A stretch of DNA of 64,000 nucleotides from the NCBI GenBank assembly GCA_028280565.1, contig JANQLQ010000111.1, forward strand, positions 1 to 64,000, in the 5' to 3' direction. This stretch comes from Fulvivirga sp. Lineage in GTDB: Bacteria; Bacteroidota; Bacteroidia; Cytophagales; Cyclobacteriaceae. Positions 35,156 to 45,032 of this stretch are shown one piece after another. Within the stretch, counting starts at the first letter, position 1, and every line of letters begins with the position of its first letter. The position numbers were made by a program, and so were the translations under genes. The notes under the pieces are model-generated. The model was not told the origin of the DNA, ran no database searches, and worked only from the letters and a program-made list of their open reading frames with translations.

Positions 35156-38100
35156 ATGGGACCTAATGCCTATGAAACCACCATCCGAGAGTTGAAGAAA
35201 GAAATTCAGTTTAAGGATACTTTACTGAAGATTACGGGATCAATAGCGCAGATTCAAGACACCCCGACACTTTTTGATATTATTTACACGAAGGTGAAAC
35301 CTGTCTTTCGATTTGATTACGCAACTATATTGGTACTTGACGAGAAGCAAGAGACGTTTAAAGTACTTTGTCATAGTCGCTATCCGAAATCATTTGATAC
35401 TTTCTTTTCGCAGCCTCAGCTTCTCAAAGGAACGCCTTTTGAAGAGATCTTTACAAACGATACTGACTTTACAGTATTACGATCGTCGGAGATGCTAAAA
35501 AAATACCCGGGTTATCCGGGCCTTCAAATTGCTAAAAAGGAAGGATATGAAGGAGAAATATTCGGTAAGCTTTATGATGGAGATAAATTAATAGGCGGTG
35601 TTGAATTTGTCTACAAGGAATTACCGGGAATAACACCTAAGCTGCAGTACCTGTTAAAGAGTTTCATCCCCCAACTGGCCGTAGCGGTGAGCAATACCCT
35701 GTCCAATGAACAACTCCTGCGCGAAAAGCAATTCAAGGAAACACTGCTGGGCATAAATGATGCAGTGGCAAAGATCCAAAACCGTAAGGAACTATTCCGG
35801 GTGGTCTTTGAGCACATCAGGCTACACATCCGGATCGATGACTTTGGATTAGTAATTTTTAATGATGACCACACGCAATGGAAGAACCTGGCCATCACTC
35901 ATGATTATGACTACGAACATACACAATCGGCACAACTCTACCGTGAGCATGGGTATGATGACTGGATGCCGATGGATTCGCTTATCAAGCGCATTAGTGT
36001 GGGAACGGGGGTCATAACCGCGGCGCAATGTGCCGAGCACCAAGACTTCCCCATCAATGAAATTATTCAAGCTACGGGTTTCGAAGAGTTTATCTATACC
36101 CCCCTGCAAGCAGGAGGTGATCATTTTGGTATTCTCATATTGGACTCCAAGTCAAAAGGAGCTTACTCAGAAAAAGATTTCCCTCTCTTCCAGGCCATTG
36201 CCGACCAGTTAGCCGTAGCCGTAAGCAATGTAATGGCCAATGAAAGGGTATTGGAAGAAAAACAGTTTAAAGAAACGCTGCTCGAGATCACAGGATCCGT
36301 CGCTAATATCAACAAAGGCAGGGACCTGGTCAGTGCTATTTTTGATAAGCTGCAGAAGGTTTTTCCTTTTGATGACGCCGGGTTGTTTGCATTTGACCGG
36401 GAGAACACCATGGAGCGCGACCTTATGGTGGATTATGAATACAGTGCTACGGGGGTGAATACAAAAATGAGCCAAGCAGGGATAACGGGTTGGATGCCGT
36501 TGACCGACCTTTCCAAATACCTGCCAGGTGAGGGTATAACTATCATGGATACAGAAACCTTGTATTCGAAGTTCCAACACGCCCATTTCAAGATCGATGA
36601 AATAGAGTCCTTTCAACAAGCGATGTTCGGTCCTTTAAAACAAGGTGAGGAGGTCATCGGGGCACTTTATTTTTGGTCAAATCAACCCGGTAGATTTACT
36701 AGGGAAGATATTCCAATTTTTCAATCCATCGCCAGCCAATTAAGCGTGGCTTTATCCAATGTACTGGCTAATGAACAGATCCATAAAGAAAACCAGCGTA
36801 AGCAACTTTTATTAGAGGTAGCCCAGGCGATCAGCAGTGCCCGTACCATTGACGTACTGCTCCAACAAGTAGTAAAGACCGTAGCCCCTATATTTCAATC
36901 CCAGGAGCATGCCTTGATCCTGATCGATGAAGAGAATGATGAATATAAAGACCTGGCGGTGTTGTACCACGAAATGGCCGGCAGTTTATTGGATACGAAA
37001 TACCACGAAATGGGATTTTATACTACCCAAAAAATCTCGTATCAAGGATCACAGTTGCAAGCTATGGTGAAAGCCTGTGAAAAAGAAAATGGAAACCCGA
37101 TCTGTTTCAACTACAACAAGGATTACAGTGGATTTGCAGACCGTGTATTGCTAGAACAGTTAAAGCTAGATATGTCTGAAGCGGTAATTGCCCTATTAAA
37201 AACGGCAGGTAAAACCTATGGTGTATTTATGATCGCATATACCGAGGGTAATCATTTTGACACTGAACAGCTTCCTATCTTTAGATCGGTGAGTGACCAA
37301 TTGGCCATAGCGGTTAGCAACGCCCTGGCTAACGAAGACATATATAGGGGGGAAAAAGAAAAAGTACTGCAGGTAGACCTGGTAAATACCTTGAACCAGG
37401 ATATTCCGTGGAGCACTAAGTTAGAAAAAGCCTCGGTCCTTTTAAATGATCATGTACAGGGTGACCTGGTGATCTTTGCCATCCAGCCTGATGGTCACAG
37501 CGAATATTGCCATACTTTTGAGCATATTGGGTCGGATCAGTATCGCCATTTCGACTACCATGCACTTTTGGACTTCGTCGGTGTAGAGGAAAAGGAATAT
37601 CAACAGACCCGGGAAATGAGCATGGAGACTATCCTAGTTAATGGCAAAATACTGGGGGAATACGCCAAAAAGGATCGTTTGCTGGCAGGTATTGTAAAAC
37701 GGTTCGGGATACAAAGCTGGCTTTCCGTTGCACTTAAACTTGGACTGCCAGGGCGCTACAGGGTCAGTTTCCTAGGTAAAAAGAACGATGCTTACGGCAC
37801 GCAGGATAAGGACTTTTTATTGCGCTTGCGTCCTGTTATGCAACTTACCATCGAAAAACTGCTAGCTTATGAACGGATTGTTCACCTAAGTACCCAGTTA
37901 AAGCAAGAAAAAGATTATTTGCAGGAAGAAGTGAACATCACCTACGATTTTGCCAACATGATCGGGCAAACGCAGGTGATGCGGCAAGTATTCACGCAAG
38001 TAAGCCAAGTAGCCAAGAGTGACACTACGGTTTTAGTCTTAGGCGAGACCGGCACAGGTAAAGAGCTGATCGCCCGTGCCCTGCACGATGCTTCTCCAAG

Positions 38101-38941
38101 GAGCAACAAACCCCTGGTAAAACTTAACTGTGCTGCTTTACCCGAGAGCCTGATCGAGTCAGAACTCTTTGGCCACGAGCGAGGGGCGTTTACAGGAGCG
38201 TTGAAAAAACGCATGGGTAAGTTCGAATTGGCGCATAAAGGAACGATCTTTTTAGATGAAATTGGGGAATTGCCCTTGGCCATACAGGCAAAATTGTTGC
38301 GTGTGATCCAGGAAAAAGAGTTTGAACCCCTTGGGAGTAACCAAACCATACGTTCAGACTTTCGGCTCATTGTTGCCACGAATCGGAACCTGGTGGAAGA
38401 GGTTCAAAAAGGTACGTTTCGTATGGACCTTTTTTACAGGCTTAACGCTTTTCCTATACTGCTGCCACCCCTTAGGCAGCGAGCAGAAGATATCCCGCTG
38501 TTGGCCAACCATTATGGAAATCTTTTTGCCAAAAAACTGGGATATCAATACCATGGGATAGTATCATCTTCTTTGAAAAAACTGCAAGCCTATCATTGGC
38601 CGGGCAACATTCGTGAGTTGCAAAACCTTGTAGAGCAGGGGTTATTGATACATGGCAACAAAAAACTGGTACTTTCCCCTCAAACCGATAATTCCGCTTA
38701 TGGGTCTGCCAATACAGCTACTTCCCTGGCGAACCTGGAGATCAACGAAGAAGAATTAGATGACATCACCCTGCAGGACATCGATGCAAAAAAAAGCCAG
38801 CTGGAAAAGGCTTATCTCGAGGCGATCCTGCAAAAGACCAAGTGGCGCATTTCCGGCAGGCATGGAGCCGCAGCTTTGCTGGATGCGAAGGCACCCACGT
38901 TAGAATCGCGTCTTAAGAAACTGGGGATCACCCGGAAGTAG
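35156..38941 (+). CDS. Sigma54-dependent activator with multiple GAF domains
   Basis: The 1261-aa regulator contains four clear repeated GAF-type sensory units (about 20-180, 190-355, 365-540, 550-735). Each is preceded by a helical linker of the type 'EKQFKETLL..I..AVA.I'. A fifth, more diverged sensory-like region (about 745-915) follows. The AAA+ domain has Walker A 'GETGTGKE' near 962 and the sigma54-contact motif GAFTGA near 1009, followed by a Fis-type helix-turn-helix at the C-terminus ('HGAAALLDAKAPTLESRL'). It resembles FhlA-type activators but with more GAF units. It binds small ligands and drives sigma54 promoters. The molybdenum-hydroxylase operon 730 bases downstream is a possible target, but no clear -24/-12 element was found. 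Confidence 0.92.
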   Translation: MGPNAYETTIRELKKEIQFKDTLLKITGSIAQIQDTPTLFDIIYTKVKPVFRFDYATILVLDEKQETFKVLCHSRYPKSFDTFFSQPQLLKGTPFEEIFTNDTDFTVLRSSEMLKKYPGYPGLQIAKKEGYEGEIFGKLYDGDKLIGGVEFVYKELPGITPKLQYLLKSFIPQLAVAVSNTLSNEQLLREKQFKETLLGINDAVAKIQNRKELFRVVFEHIRLHIRIDDFGLVIFNDDHTQWKNLAITHDYDYEHTQSAQLYREHGYDDWMPMDSLIKRISVGTGVITAAQCAEHQDFPINEIIQATGFEEFIYTPLQAGGDHFGILILDSKSKGAYSEKDFPLFQAIADQLAVAVSNVMANERVLEEKQFKETLLEITGSVANINKGRDLVSAIFDKLQKVFPFDDAGLFAFDRENTMERDLMVDYEYSATGVNTKMSQAGITGWMPLTDLSKYLPGEGITIMDTETLYSKFQHAHFKIDEIESFQQAMFGPLKQGEEVIGALYFWSNQPGRFTREDIPIFQSIASQLSVALSNVLANEQIHKENQRKQLLLEVAQAISSARTIDVLLQQVVKTVAPIFQSQEHALILIDEENDEYKDLAVLYHEMAGSLLDTKYHEMGFYTTQKISYQGSQLQAMVKACEKENGNPICFNYNKDYSGFADRVLLEQLKLDMSEAVIALLKTAGKTYGVFMIAYTEGNHFDTEQLPIFRSVSDQLAIAVSNALANEDIYRGEKEKVLQVDLVNTLNQDIPWSTKLEKASVLLNDHVQGDLVIFAIQPDGHSEYCHTFEHIGSDQYRHFDYHALLDFVGVEEKEYQQTREMSMETILVNGKILGEYAKKDRLLAGIVKRFGIQSWLSVALKLGLPGRYRVSFLGKKNDAYGTQDKDFLLRLRPVMQLTIEKLLAYERIVHLSTQLKQEKDYLQEEVNITYDFANMIGQTQVMRQVFTQVSQVAKSDTTVLVLGETGTGKELIARALHDASPRSNKPLVKLNCAALPESLIESELFGHERGAFTGALKKRMGKFELAHKGTIFLDEIGELPLAIQAKLLRVIQEKEFEPLGSNQTIRSDFRLIVATNRNLVEEVQKGTFRMDLFYRLNAFPILLPPLRQRAEDIPLLANHYGNLFAKKLGYQYHGIVSSSLKKLQAYHWPGNIRELQNLVEQGLLIHGNKKLVLSPQTDNSAYGSANTATSLANLEINEEELDDITLQDIDAKKSQLEKAYLEAILQKTKWRISGRHGAAALLDAKAPTLESRLKKLGITRK

Positions 38942-38957
38942 GGAAGTATAAGTGATA

Positions 38958-39090
38958 CTTTGAGTCTTCGTGCCTCGGTGGGCAGGAAAGCTTCGCCACC
39001 AAGAGCCACAAATGCACTAAGATTCACCAAGCACACTTGTCAAAACTACCCGGGGTAACATCAAACTGATCAATAGTTATCGAGTCCAGG
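38958..39090 (+). repeat. Dispersed repeat family C, copy 1
   Basis: About 130 bp similar to 56182-56343 (same orientation) and 48861-49020 (inverted). Landmarks are 'TTTGAGT', a split palindrome TTGGTGGC..GCCACCAAG, GCCACAAATGCACTAAG, AACATCAAACTGATCAATAG and TATCGAGTCCAGG. Confidence 0.78.
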
Positions 39091-39093
39091 TTT

Positions 39094-39279
39094 CTTTATC
39101 GTTATTCTACCGGCCTTGCTGGGTGAACGATGCGCGTGAGCACGAATCTGCTGTGTCATTGACTGTGCATTGTCGTCTTTGTGAGCGTACCGGGTTTCTG
39201 TACGACGACTTCACAGATTCCTTGTCACGACTAGCCCAGCGCACGGGCTGTAAGGAATGACGATGTTAGAAAGTAAGGA
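39094..39279 (+). repeat. Dispersed repeat family B, copy 3 (partial)
   Basis: Core of family B without its left ~60 bases. Shared landmarks are GCCTTGC.GGGTGA, CGATGCGCG, GAATCTGCTGTGTC, CAGATTCCTTGTCACG, CTAGCCCA and GGAATGACGATGTTAGAAAGTAAGGA. It directly abuts repeat C, so the two elements are nested or adjacent. The remainder to 39671 shows no supported gene. Confidence 0.72.
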
Positions 39280-39671
39280 GGTTGATCACCTATCCTTTGT
39301 AGCTAGCTGGCGCCAGGTTTGAAACTACAAGCCTAATTATCAATTACCTAAACCTGGCTAGCACTGGTTAAGGAAAGTCTGCTCTAAGTGGAGCAGGGTG
39401 TTCTATTATTATGCTTATGTACCAAATGGCCCAAGTTTTCTAAGCCCACCTCACTGGCCCCAATTATCAGCAATTACCTGTAATAGGAATGTAATGAGAA
39501 ACGAAATGAATGAGTGTAGTTTCAAAAAACAACAGCGTTTCCATGAAAAGTGTATAAACAATGGCTGCACAAATACTGATCTTGAGATGAATAAGAACGG
39601 TTTTTGAAAACTAATGACTCACCAGGGCATTAGATGCCACTTTACAAATGCTTTCAGCCCAATGATATAAC

Positions 39672-40037
39672 ATGAAGAAGATCTTAAAGGAAATAGCCGA
39701 GCGCGAATTAATTGGGATTAAGGCAGGTAATGGAAACCATCGATTTCTGCCGATCTGGATGGTAGTAGTAGAGGATCAAATCTATGCTAGGTCTTGGGGG
39801 CAAAAGAAAGGGTGGTACAGGGCATTCCAAGAAGAGGGAGTGGGAGAGGTCTCCGCCGGGTCAGGGCAATACCGTGTCAAAGCCGAATTTATTGACGAGG
39901 ATGACAAGGTAAATGAATGGGTAGACAAAGCGTATGAGCAAAAATACAATAAATCAAGCTATCAAAAGTATGTAGATGATTTGCAAACCTCTTCGTCAAG
40001 GTCAACAACGGTGCGGTTGGTGCTGCAAGAGGAATGA
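39672..40037 (+). CDS. DUF2255-family protein
   Basis: The 121-aa protein has the pattern of DUF2255 proteins: 'LPIWMVVVEDQIYARSW' followed by 'KKGWYRAFQ', then a beta-rich middle and a helical C-terminus. The domain resembles split beta-barrel flavin- or F420-type nitroreductases, but no function is established. It is the first gene of a co-directional series leading to the molybdenum hydroxylase, 42 bp before the next gene. Confidence 0.78.
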   Translation: MKKILKEIAERELIGIKAGNGNHRFLPIWMVVVEDQIYARSWGQKKGWYRAFQEEGVGEVSAGSGQYRVKAEFIDEDDKVNEWVDKAYEQKYNKSSYQKYVDDLQTSSSRSTTVRLVLQEE

Positions 40038-40079
40038 AACATTTGAATCCAACGTAAAACATTGATCCATTAAATACAC

Positions 40080-40706
40080 ATGAAAATTTTAGTAGCAGGA
40101 GCCAATGGTAAAACAGGCAAACTTGTTGTAAAGCAGCTCATGGAGGCGGGCCATGAAGCCATGGGGCTCATCCGAAAGCAGGCACAAGAAGACCAATTGC
40201 TTTCCAGTGGCGCTAAGCCGTTGGTCAAAGATATCAACGATAAAAGCCTTGCTGAAGACTTACCGGGGACGGATGCGGTCATCTTTGCTGCCGCAGGGGG
40301 CACGGGCCATCATCAGCAGGTAGATCATCATGGCGTAAAGAATTTGATAGAAGCATGTCAAGCGGGTACTACCGATCGATTCATCTTGATCAGTGCTTTA
40401 GGAGCGCATGACCCGGGCTCATGGGGATTTGCTTACAAAGGATACCTACAGGCCAAAGCAGATGGGGAAGCCGAGTTAAAAAGCAGCTCGCTCAAGTGGA
40501 CCATCATTCGACCTGGTTCTTTGAATAACGGGAATGCCGGGGGGCAGGTAACACTCAATCAAAATGCCGGGGGGATGGGCAGTATCGCTCGTGCCGATGT
40601 AGCCGCAGTTGCCGTGGCCTGTTTGGAAGACGACCGCTCCATTGGAAAAACATTCGAATTGTATGATGGCAACATGCCGATCAAAGAGGCAATTGCCAAT
40701 TTATAA
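40080..40706 (+). CDS. Atypical SDR, NAD(P)H-binding protein
   Basis: The 208-aa protein begins with 'ILVAGANGKTGKLVVKQL', a Rossmann glycine motif of the NmrA/YwnB type, and has 'ISALGAHDPGS' and 'TIIRPGSLNN' typical of atypical SDRs. No YxxxK catalytic pair in the usual place was found. It sits between the DUF2255 gene and the hydroxylase large subunit (19-bp gap), so it is probably co-transcribed; it may supply or sense redox cofactors. Confidence 0.85.
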   Translation: MKILVAGANGKTGKLVVKQLMEAGHEAMGLIRKQAQEDQLLSSGAKPLVKDINDKSLAEDLPGTDAVIFAAAGGTGHHQQVDHHGVKNLIEACQAGTTDRFILISALGAHDPGSWGFAYKGYLQAKADGEAELKSSSLKWTIIRPGSLNNGNAGGQVTLNQNAGGMGSIARADVAAVAVACLEDDRSIGKTFELYDGNMPIKEAIANL

Positions 40707-40725
40707 CTGATAAAACCAAAATGAC

Positions 40726-42945
40726 ATGATAGGAGAGGCTAAAATACGGGTAGATGGTCCTTTAAAAGTGTCCGGAGGGGCAAAGTATACCCTGGAATTT
40801 CCTTTGGATGATTCTTTATACGCTGTTATCGTTAAGAGCAGCATCGCCAAAGGCCGTATTACCGATATGGATACCGCTTCCGTCGAGCAAATGCCCGGGG
40901 TGGTAAAAGTGATCCACCCTGGGAACGCTTTGAAGTTAAAACCTTATCCCACGGGAGGAGGTGACGCGCTTGCCCTTGCCCCGGGAGAGCCTTTCATCCC
41001 CCTGCAGGATAATAATGTTTACCATGTAGGGCAACACATCGCTATCGTGCTGGCCGAAACGTTGGAAGATGCCCAGTTGGGAGCGTCTCAACTCAAAGTA
41101 ACCTACCAGCAAGAGCCAGCAGCACTGGACAAAGAACATGTACTGGAGGAGTTTTTTGAACCGGAACGGTACAATACCGGTGAAGAGCTTCAACATGAGC
41201 GGGGTGACTTCCGGCAGGCTAAAAATAATGCTGAAGTGGTAGTAGAAGAAGAATACCTGGTGCCGGCGGAAAACCACAACCCTATGGAACCGGCAGGGAC
41301 ACTAGCCATTTGGCAAGGCGAGAGGCTTACCGTTTATGATTCCACCCAAGGAGTAGATAATGCCCGCAATTGCGTGGCCCACTGTTTTGGGATGAAACCG
41401 GAAAATGTACGGCTTTTAGCTTACTATATCGGGGGAGGCTTCGGGTGCAAGGGCTTCTTTTGGCCACATACGCTACTGGCGCCAATGGCCGCCAAGATCA
41501 TGGATCGCCCGGTCAGGCTGGTCTTAAGCCGCAAGGATATGTACACTTCTATGGGTCACCGGCCAGAAGTTATTCAAAAGATCACGTTGGCTTCCGACCG
41601 GAACGGTAACATAACGGCAGGCGAGCATATTACCTATTCCTACACCTCTATCCTTGGCGCTCATTACGAGCCTTGCGGGCTGACCTCTGCCAAGTTGTAC
41701 GCCATTCCCAATTTTTCTATGAGGCACCGCTACACCCAACTGAACTATCCTACCCCTACCCCTATGCGTGGACCGGGAGAGTCCAATGGCACCTTTGCCC
41801 TGGAGTCGGCGTTGGACGAGCTGGCAGAAAAGCTCGGTATGGATCCTGTAGCACTGAGGATTCGCAACTATGCCGCTGCTAACCCAGTGGACGGTCTCCC
41901 TTACTCTTCTAACAAAGTAAGGGAATGTTACAGGCGAGGTGCAGCGCTTTTTGGGTGGGAAAACCGGAACAAGTTGCCCGGTAAAATGCTTAAAGACGGG
42001 CAACTGATCGGTCACGGGATGGCTACGGCCACTTACCCGGCATATCGCGCCGGCGGCGCTTGCCGGCTTACGCTTAACCAAGATGGTATTTTGACGGCAC
42101 AAACGGCCATCCAGGACATTGGAACAGGTACTTACACCGTGATGGGACAGATTGCCGCCGATGCTTTGGGCATTCCATCCAGCCAGGTAAACGTAGAAAT
42201 CGGGGACTCGGATTTCCCCGTAGGGCCTTTGTCCGGGGGGTCTATGGTTACGGCCAGTGCCGGGAGTTACATCCAAACTGGGGCGCAGAAGTTAAAGAAT
42301 GACCTCATCGACCGTGCAGTAAGCCAGCAAAAAAGCCCGTTTTATGGCATGCAAAAAGAAACACTTAGCATAAAAGAAGGGCTTCTCCAAAGCCGTACTG
42401 GTGTAAAAGAACCTATTCAAAACGTTGTGCAAAGGAGTGGGAAGAAAGAAATAGTCGTCGAAGATTCCTCGTCGGTTATTAAAGGTTTTGCTTTTGGCCA
42501 AGAGGCAGAATACGCCTATCAATCTTTTGGGGCTGTTTTTGTAGAGGTGAGTGTGGATGCTGACCTGGGAGTCATTACCATACCAAGGATCGTGGCAGTA
42601 TATGATTTAGGGAAGATCATTAATCCAAAACTTGCCGATAGCCAATTCTACGGTGGGATCATCTTTGGCTATAGCATGGCACTTTTAGAGGCTACGGAAT
42701 TCAATGAAAAAGGACAAATTGTGAATCACGACTTGGCCGAGTACCATGTGCCTGTCAATGCAGATATCAATGACCTCACGGTAGAGGTGCTTGGCGAACC
42801 CGACTATAAATTCAGTGAACATGGCGGCCGTGGTATCGGCGAGATCGGGGCGGTAGGAGTAGCGGGGGCCATTGCCAATGCTATATACAATGCTACTGGA
42901 AAAAGGATCAGGCAACTGCCCATTACCTTGGATAAACTTATGTAA
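40726..42945 (+). CDS. PaoC-like molybdopterin-binding subunit of a molybdenum hydroxylase
   Basis: The 739-aa large subunit belongs to the xanthine-oxidase family. It shows an N-terminal aldehyde-oxidase a/b hammerhead domain (about 5-115) and then the molybdopterin-binding part with 'GGGFGCKGFFWP', 'PTPMRGPGESNG', 'QDIGTGTYT' and, near the C-terminus, 'GRGIGEIGAVG', whose Glu (about residue 706) is the conserved catalytic base. Length and motifs fit the PaoC/YagR aldehyde oxidoreductase group. The partners PaoA-like and PaoB-like subunits follow, interrupted by a SnoaL-like gene. It probably oxidises aldehydes or heterocycles in the periplasm; substrate inferred only. Confidence 0.9.
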   Translation: MIGEAKIRVDGPLKVSGGAKYTLEFPLDDSLYAVIVKSSIAKGRITDMDTASVEQMPGVVKVIHPGNALKLKPYPTGGGDALALAPGEPFIPLQDNNVYHVGQHIAIVLAETLEDAQLGASQLKVTYQQEPAALDKEHVLEEFFEPERYNTGEELQHERGDFRQAKNNAEVVVEEEYLVPAENHNPMEPAGTLAIWQGERLTVYDSTQGVDNARNCVAHCFGMKPENVRLLAYYIGGGFGCKGFFWPHTLLAPMAAKIMDRPVRLVLSRKDMYTSMGHRPEVIQKITLASDRNGNITAGEHITYSYTSILGAHYEPCGLTSAKLYAIPNFSMRHRYTQLNYPTPTPMRGPGESNGTFALESALDELAEKLGMDPVALRIRNYAAANPVDGLPYSSNKVRECYRRGAALFGWENRNKLPGKMLKDGQLIGHGMATATYPAYRAGGACRLTLNQDGILTAQTAIQDIGTGTYTVMGQIAADALGIPSSQVNVEIGDSDFPVGPLSGGSMVTASAGSYIQTGAQKLKNDLIDRAVSQQKSPFYGMQKETLSIKEGLLQSRTGVKEPIQNVVQRSGKKEIVVEDSSSVIKGFAFGQEAEYAYQSFGAVFVEVSVDADLGVITIPRIVAVYDLGKIINPKLADSQFYGGIIFGYSMALLEATEFNEKGQIVNHDLAEYHVPVNADINDLTVEVLGEPDYKFSEHGGRGIGEIGAVGVAGAIANAIYNATGKRIRQLPITLDKLM

Positions 42946-42946
42946 C

Positions 42947-43339
42947 ATGACGGGAGTAGAAAAAACCGCCAATGCCTTCCTGGATTTTCTCAAAGAAAAG
43001 AATGTGGCCGGAATACATAACATCTGGCATGAGAAAGGGGTACTGGAATACCCATTTGCCCCGGGAGGCGCTTATAACGTGCAAGGAAGGGATGCCATTG
43101 TAGAAAAACTCGAACATGCTTTTACCTACAAGACGGTTTCGCATTTCGATCATAAAGCCACTTATCTCATGAATGACGAGAACCATGTATTCCTAGAATT
43201 CGATGGCTACCTCGTCAATGAAAAAGGAGAGTCTTACACCAATAATTATTGTGCCCTGGTGGAGTTTAAGGAAGGAAAGATCATCCTCTTCCGCGAATAC
43301 TATAATTCACTGATCCGACAAAAGTTTGACAGACAGTAA
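42947..43339 (+). CDS. SnoaL/NTF2-like protein
   Basis: The frame is open from 42872, but the ATG at 42947 is 1 bp after the PaoC-like stop, so 130 aa is the likely product. It reads as an NTF2-like fold: 'FLDFLKEKNVAGIHNIWHEKG', 'GAYNVQGRDAIVEKLE', 'ENHVFLEFDGYL', 'NNYCALVEFKEGKI'. SnoaL-like proteins can be isomerases, hydrolases or ligand binders. Placement within the hydroxylase operon, between large and small subunits, is unusual and suggests a substrate-handling role. Confidence 0.8.
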   Translation: MTGVEKTANAFLDFLKEKNVAGIHNIWHEKGVLEYPFAPGGAYNVQGRDAIVEKLEHAFTYKTVSHFDHKATYLMNDENHVFLEFDGYLVNEKGESYTNNYCALVEFKEGKIILFREYYNSLIRQKFDRQ

Positions 43340-43351
43340 AACCAGTTAACT

Positions 43352-44026
43352 ATGAAAAAAGAAACGACCCAACATAATGAAGAACGCTGGCCGGAGGAAG
43401 TATCGCAGGAAAAAGCGCTGCTGAATAGAAGGGAATTTATCTTTTTATCGAGCCTGGCCGCTGCGGGACTTGCCGCGGCACCCTATGTCCTTACCGCTTG
43501 TGACCAAAGAGACCCGATACCGCTGTCGGAATACACGGAAATACAGCTGGTGATCAATGAGAAGGAAATGAAGATGAAAATTGACCCGAGGACCAGCCTG
43601 CTGGATCTCCTGCGCGAGCAATTGGGACTTACCGGCACGAAAAAGGGGTGTAATCAAGGGGCTTGTGGAGCTTGTACCGTACACTTGGATGGAATGCGGG
43701 TAAACTCATGCCTTACCTTGGCGGTACAGGCGGATGGTTTACAGGTGACCACTATCGAAGGAATAGGCACTGACGATGAGTTCCACCCGGTTCAAGGCGC
43801 TTTCTTAGCTCACGATGGCTATCAATGCGGCTATTGCACCTCCGGTCAAATTATGTCGGCCATCATGGTATTGAAGGAAAACCATGCCGATACCAGGGAA
43901 GAGATCCAGGAATGGATGAGTGGAAATTTGTGTCGCTGCGGGGCCTACAAGGGTATTGTTGCCGCGGTGGAAGCGGTTCGTGATAATGCCGTGCCCAAAG
44001 AGCTTTTAGTTAGAAAAACATCTTAA
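43352..44026 (+). CDS. PaoA-like iron-sulfur subunit with Tat signal
   Basis: The 224-aa subunit begins with a long Tat signal containing 'NRREFIFLSSLAAAGLAAAP'. Two [2Fe-2S] clusters follow: the first with 'CNQGACGACTVHLDG' (C-x4-C-x2-C) and a Cys 12 residues on, the second with 'CGYCTSGQIM' and 'CRCGAYKG'. This matches PaoA/YagT, the small subunit of periplasmic aldehyde oxidoreductase. The Tat signal indicates that the whole folded complex is exported. 'LTAC' within the signal could also lead to lipid attachment. Confidence 0.9.
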   Translation: MKKETTQHNEERWPEEVSQEKALLNRREFIFLSSLAAAGLAAAPYVLTACDQRDPIPLSEYTEIQLVINEKEMKMKIDPRTSLLDLLREQLGLTGTKKGCNQGACGACTVHLDGMRVNSCLTLAVQADGLQVTTIEGIGTDDEFHPVQGAFLAHDGYQCGYCTSGQIMSAIMVLKENHADTREEIQEWMSGNLCRCGAYKGIVAAVEAVRDNAVPKELLVRKTS

Positions 44027-44037
44027 AACCGTAACTC

Positions 44038-45030
44038 ATGCATCCCTACAAATACATCAAAACCAACGAGGCCAATACAGCGATGAAGGCCGTTACCGAG
44101 TCGGAAAAGGCTGTTTTTTTAGCTGGGGGAACCAACCTTGTCGACATGGTCCGCCGGGACGTTACCCACCCGGACCTGTTGGTCCATATTAAGGACTTAC
44201 CCTATGGTCAAATCACCCCGGATGCCGGGGGGCTCCGCTTGGGGGCTTTGGTGAGCAATAGTGATACGGCTGATCATCCGCAGGTGATGAAAGATTACCC
44301 GATACTCTCACAGGCCATTCTCTCGGGGGCTACAGACCAGCTTAGAAATATGGCTACCAACGGCGGTAACCTCATGCAACGGACCCGCTGTCCCTATTTC
44401 ATGTCGCCCGACTTCCCCTGCAACAAGCGAAACCCGGGGAGTGGTTGTTCGGCCAGGAACGGCATGAATCGCATACATTCCATTTTTGGCACGAGCGATC
44501 ACTGCATAGCTTCCTTTCCCTCGGACATGTGTGCTGCCTTGGCTGCCTTAGATGCCCAAATACAAGTTAGGCGCCCGGATGGTACGGCGAGAAGTATTCC
44601 CATAACGGAATTTCACCGGTTGCCAGGAGATACACCCCATATCGACAATACCCTGGAGCACGGGGAGTTGATTACTTTTATTGATCTTCCGGGGGAGACA
44701 AAGGCGTATGCCCCCAAGTCAGTATATTTAAAGGTACGAGACCGTCATTCGTATGCATTTGCCTTGGTCTCTGTGGCGGTAGGGCTTGTTCTTGAAGATA
44801 ACCGCATCCAAAAAGTAGGGATGGCCATGGGAAGTGTAGCCCCGAAACCTTGGCGAGCTACGGAAGCTGAGACCATCCTCACCGGCAAAACACCTTCCGA
44901 GCGACTGTTTAAAGAGGCAGCAGCAGCCACCATGGCTTCCGCCCAAGGTTTTGGAGGGAATACGTTTAAGATAGAGCTTGGCAAAAGGACCATTGCTCGC
45001 GCACTCCACATGGCTTTGAATAAAGCCTGA
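44038..45030 (+). CDS. PaoB-like FAD-binding subunit
   Basis: The 330-aa subunit has the FAD-binding PCMH motif 'VFLAGGTNLVDMVRRDVTHP' (about 27-45) and 'RNMATNGGNLMQRTRC'. An insertion follows with 'RCPYFMSPDFPCNKRNPGSG' and 'SDHCIASFPSDMCAAL', very like the 4Fe-4S loop that is special to PaoB/YagS. That loop is the best evidence for the Pao subgroup. It lies 11 bp after the PaoA-like gene. Electrons would pass from molybdopterin through the 2Fe-2S clusters to FAD. Confidence 0.92.
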   Translation: MHPYKYIKTNEANTAMKAVTESEKAVFLAGGTNLVDMVRRDVTHPDLLVHIKDLPYGQITPDAGGLRLGALVSNSDTADHPQVMKDYPILSQAILSGATDQLRNMATNGGNLMQRTRCPYFMSPDFPCNKRNPGSGCSARNGMNRIHSIFGTSDHCIASFPSDMCAALAALDAQIQVRRPDGTARSIPITEFHRLPGDTPHIDNTLEHGELITFIDLPGETKAYAPKSVYLKVRDRHSYAFALVSVAVGLVLEDNRIQKVGMAMGSVAPKPWRATEAETILTGKTPSERLFKEAAAATMASAQGFGGNTFKIELGKRTIARALHMALNKA

Positions 45031-45032
45031 AT

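Noticed and set aside
39398-39607. 69-aa ORF before the DUF2255 gene
   Set aside because: No motif, no operon spacing and codon use unlike neighbours; located next to repeat-rich DNA.
39612-39671. Possible sigma54 promoter before the molybdenum-hydroxylase operon
   Set aside because: No GG-N10-GC core with TGGCAC and TTGC elements was found.
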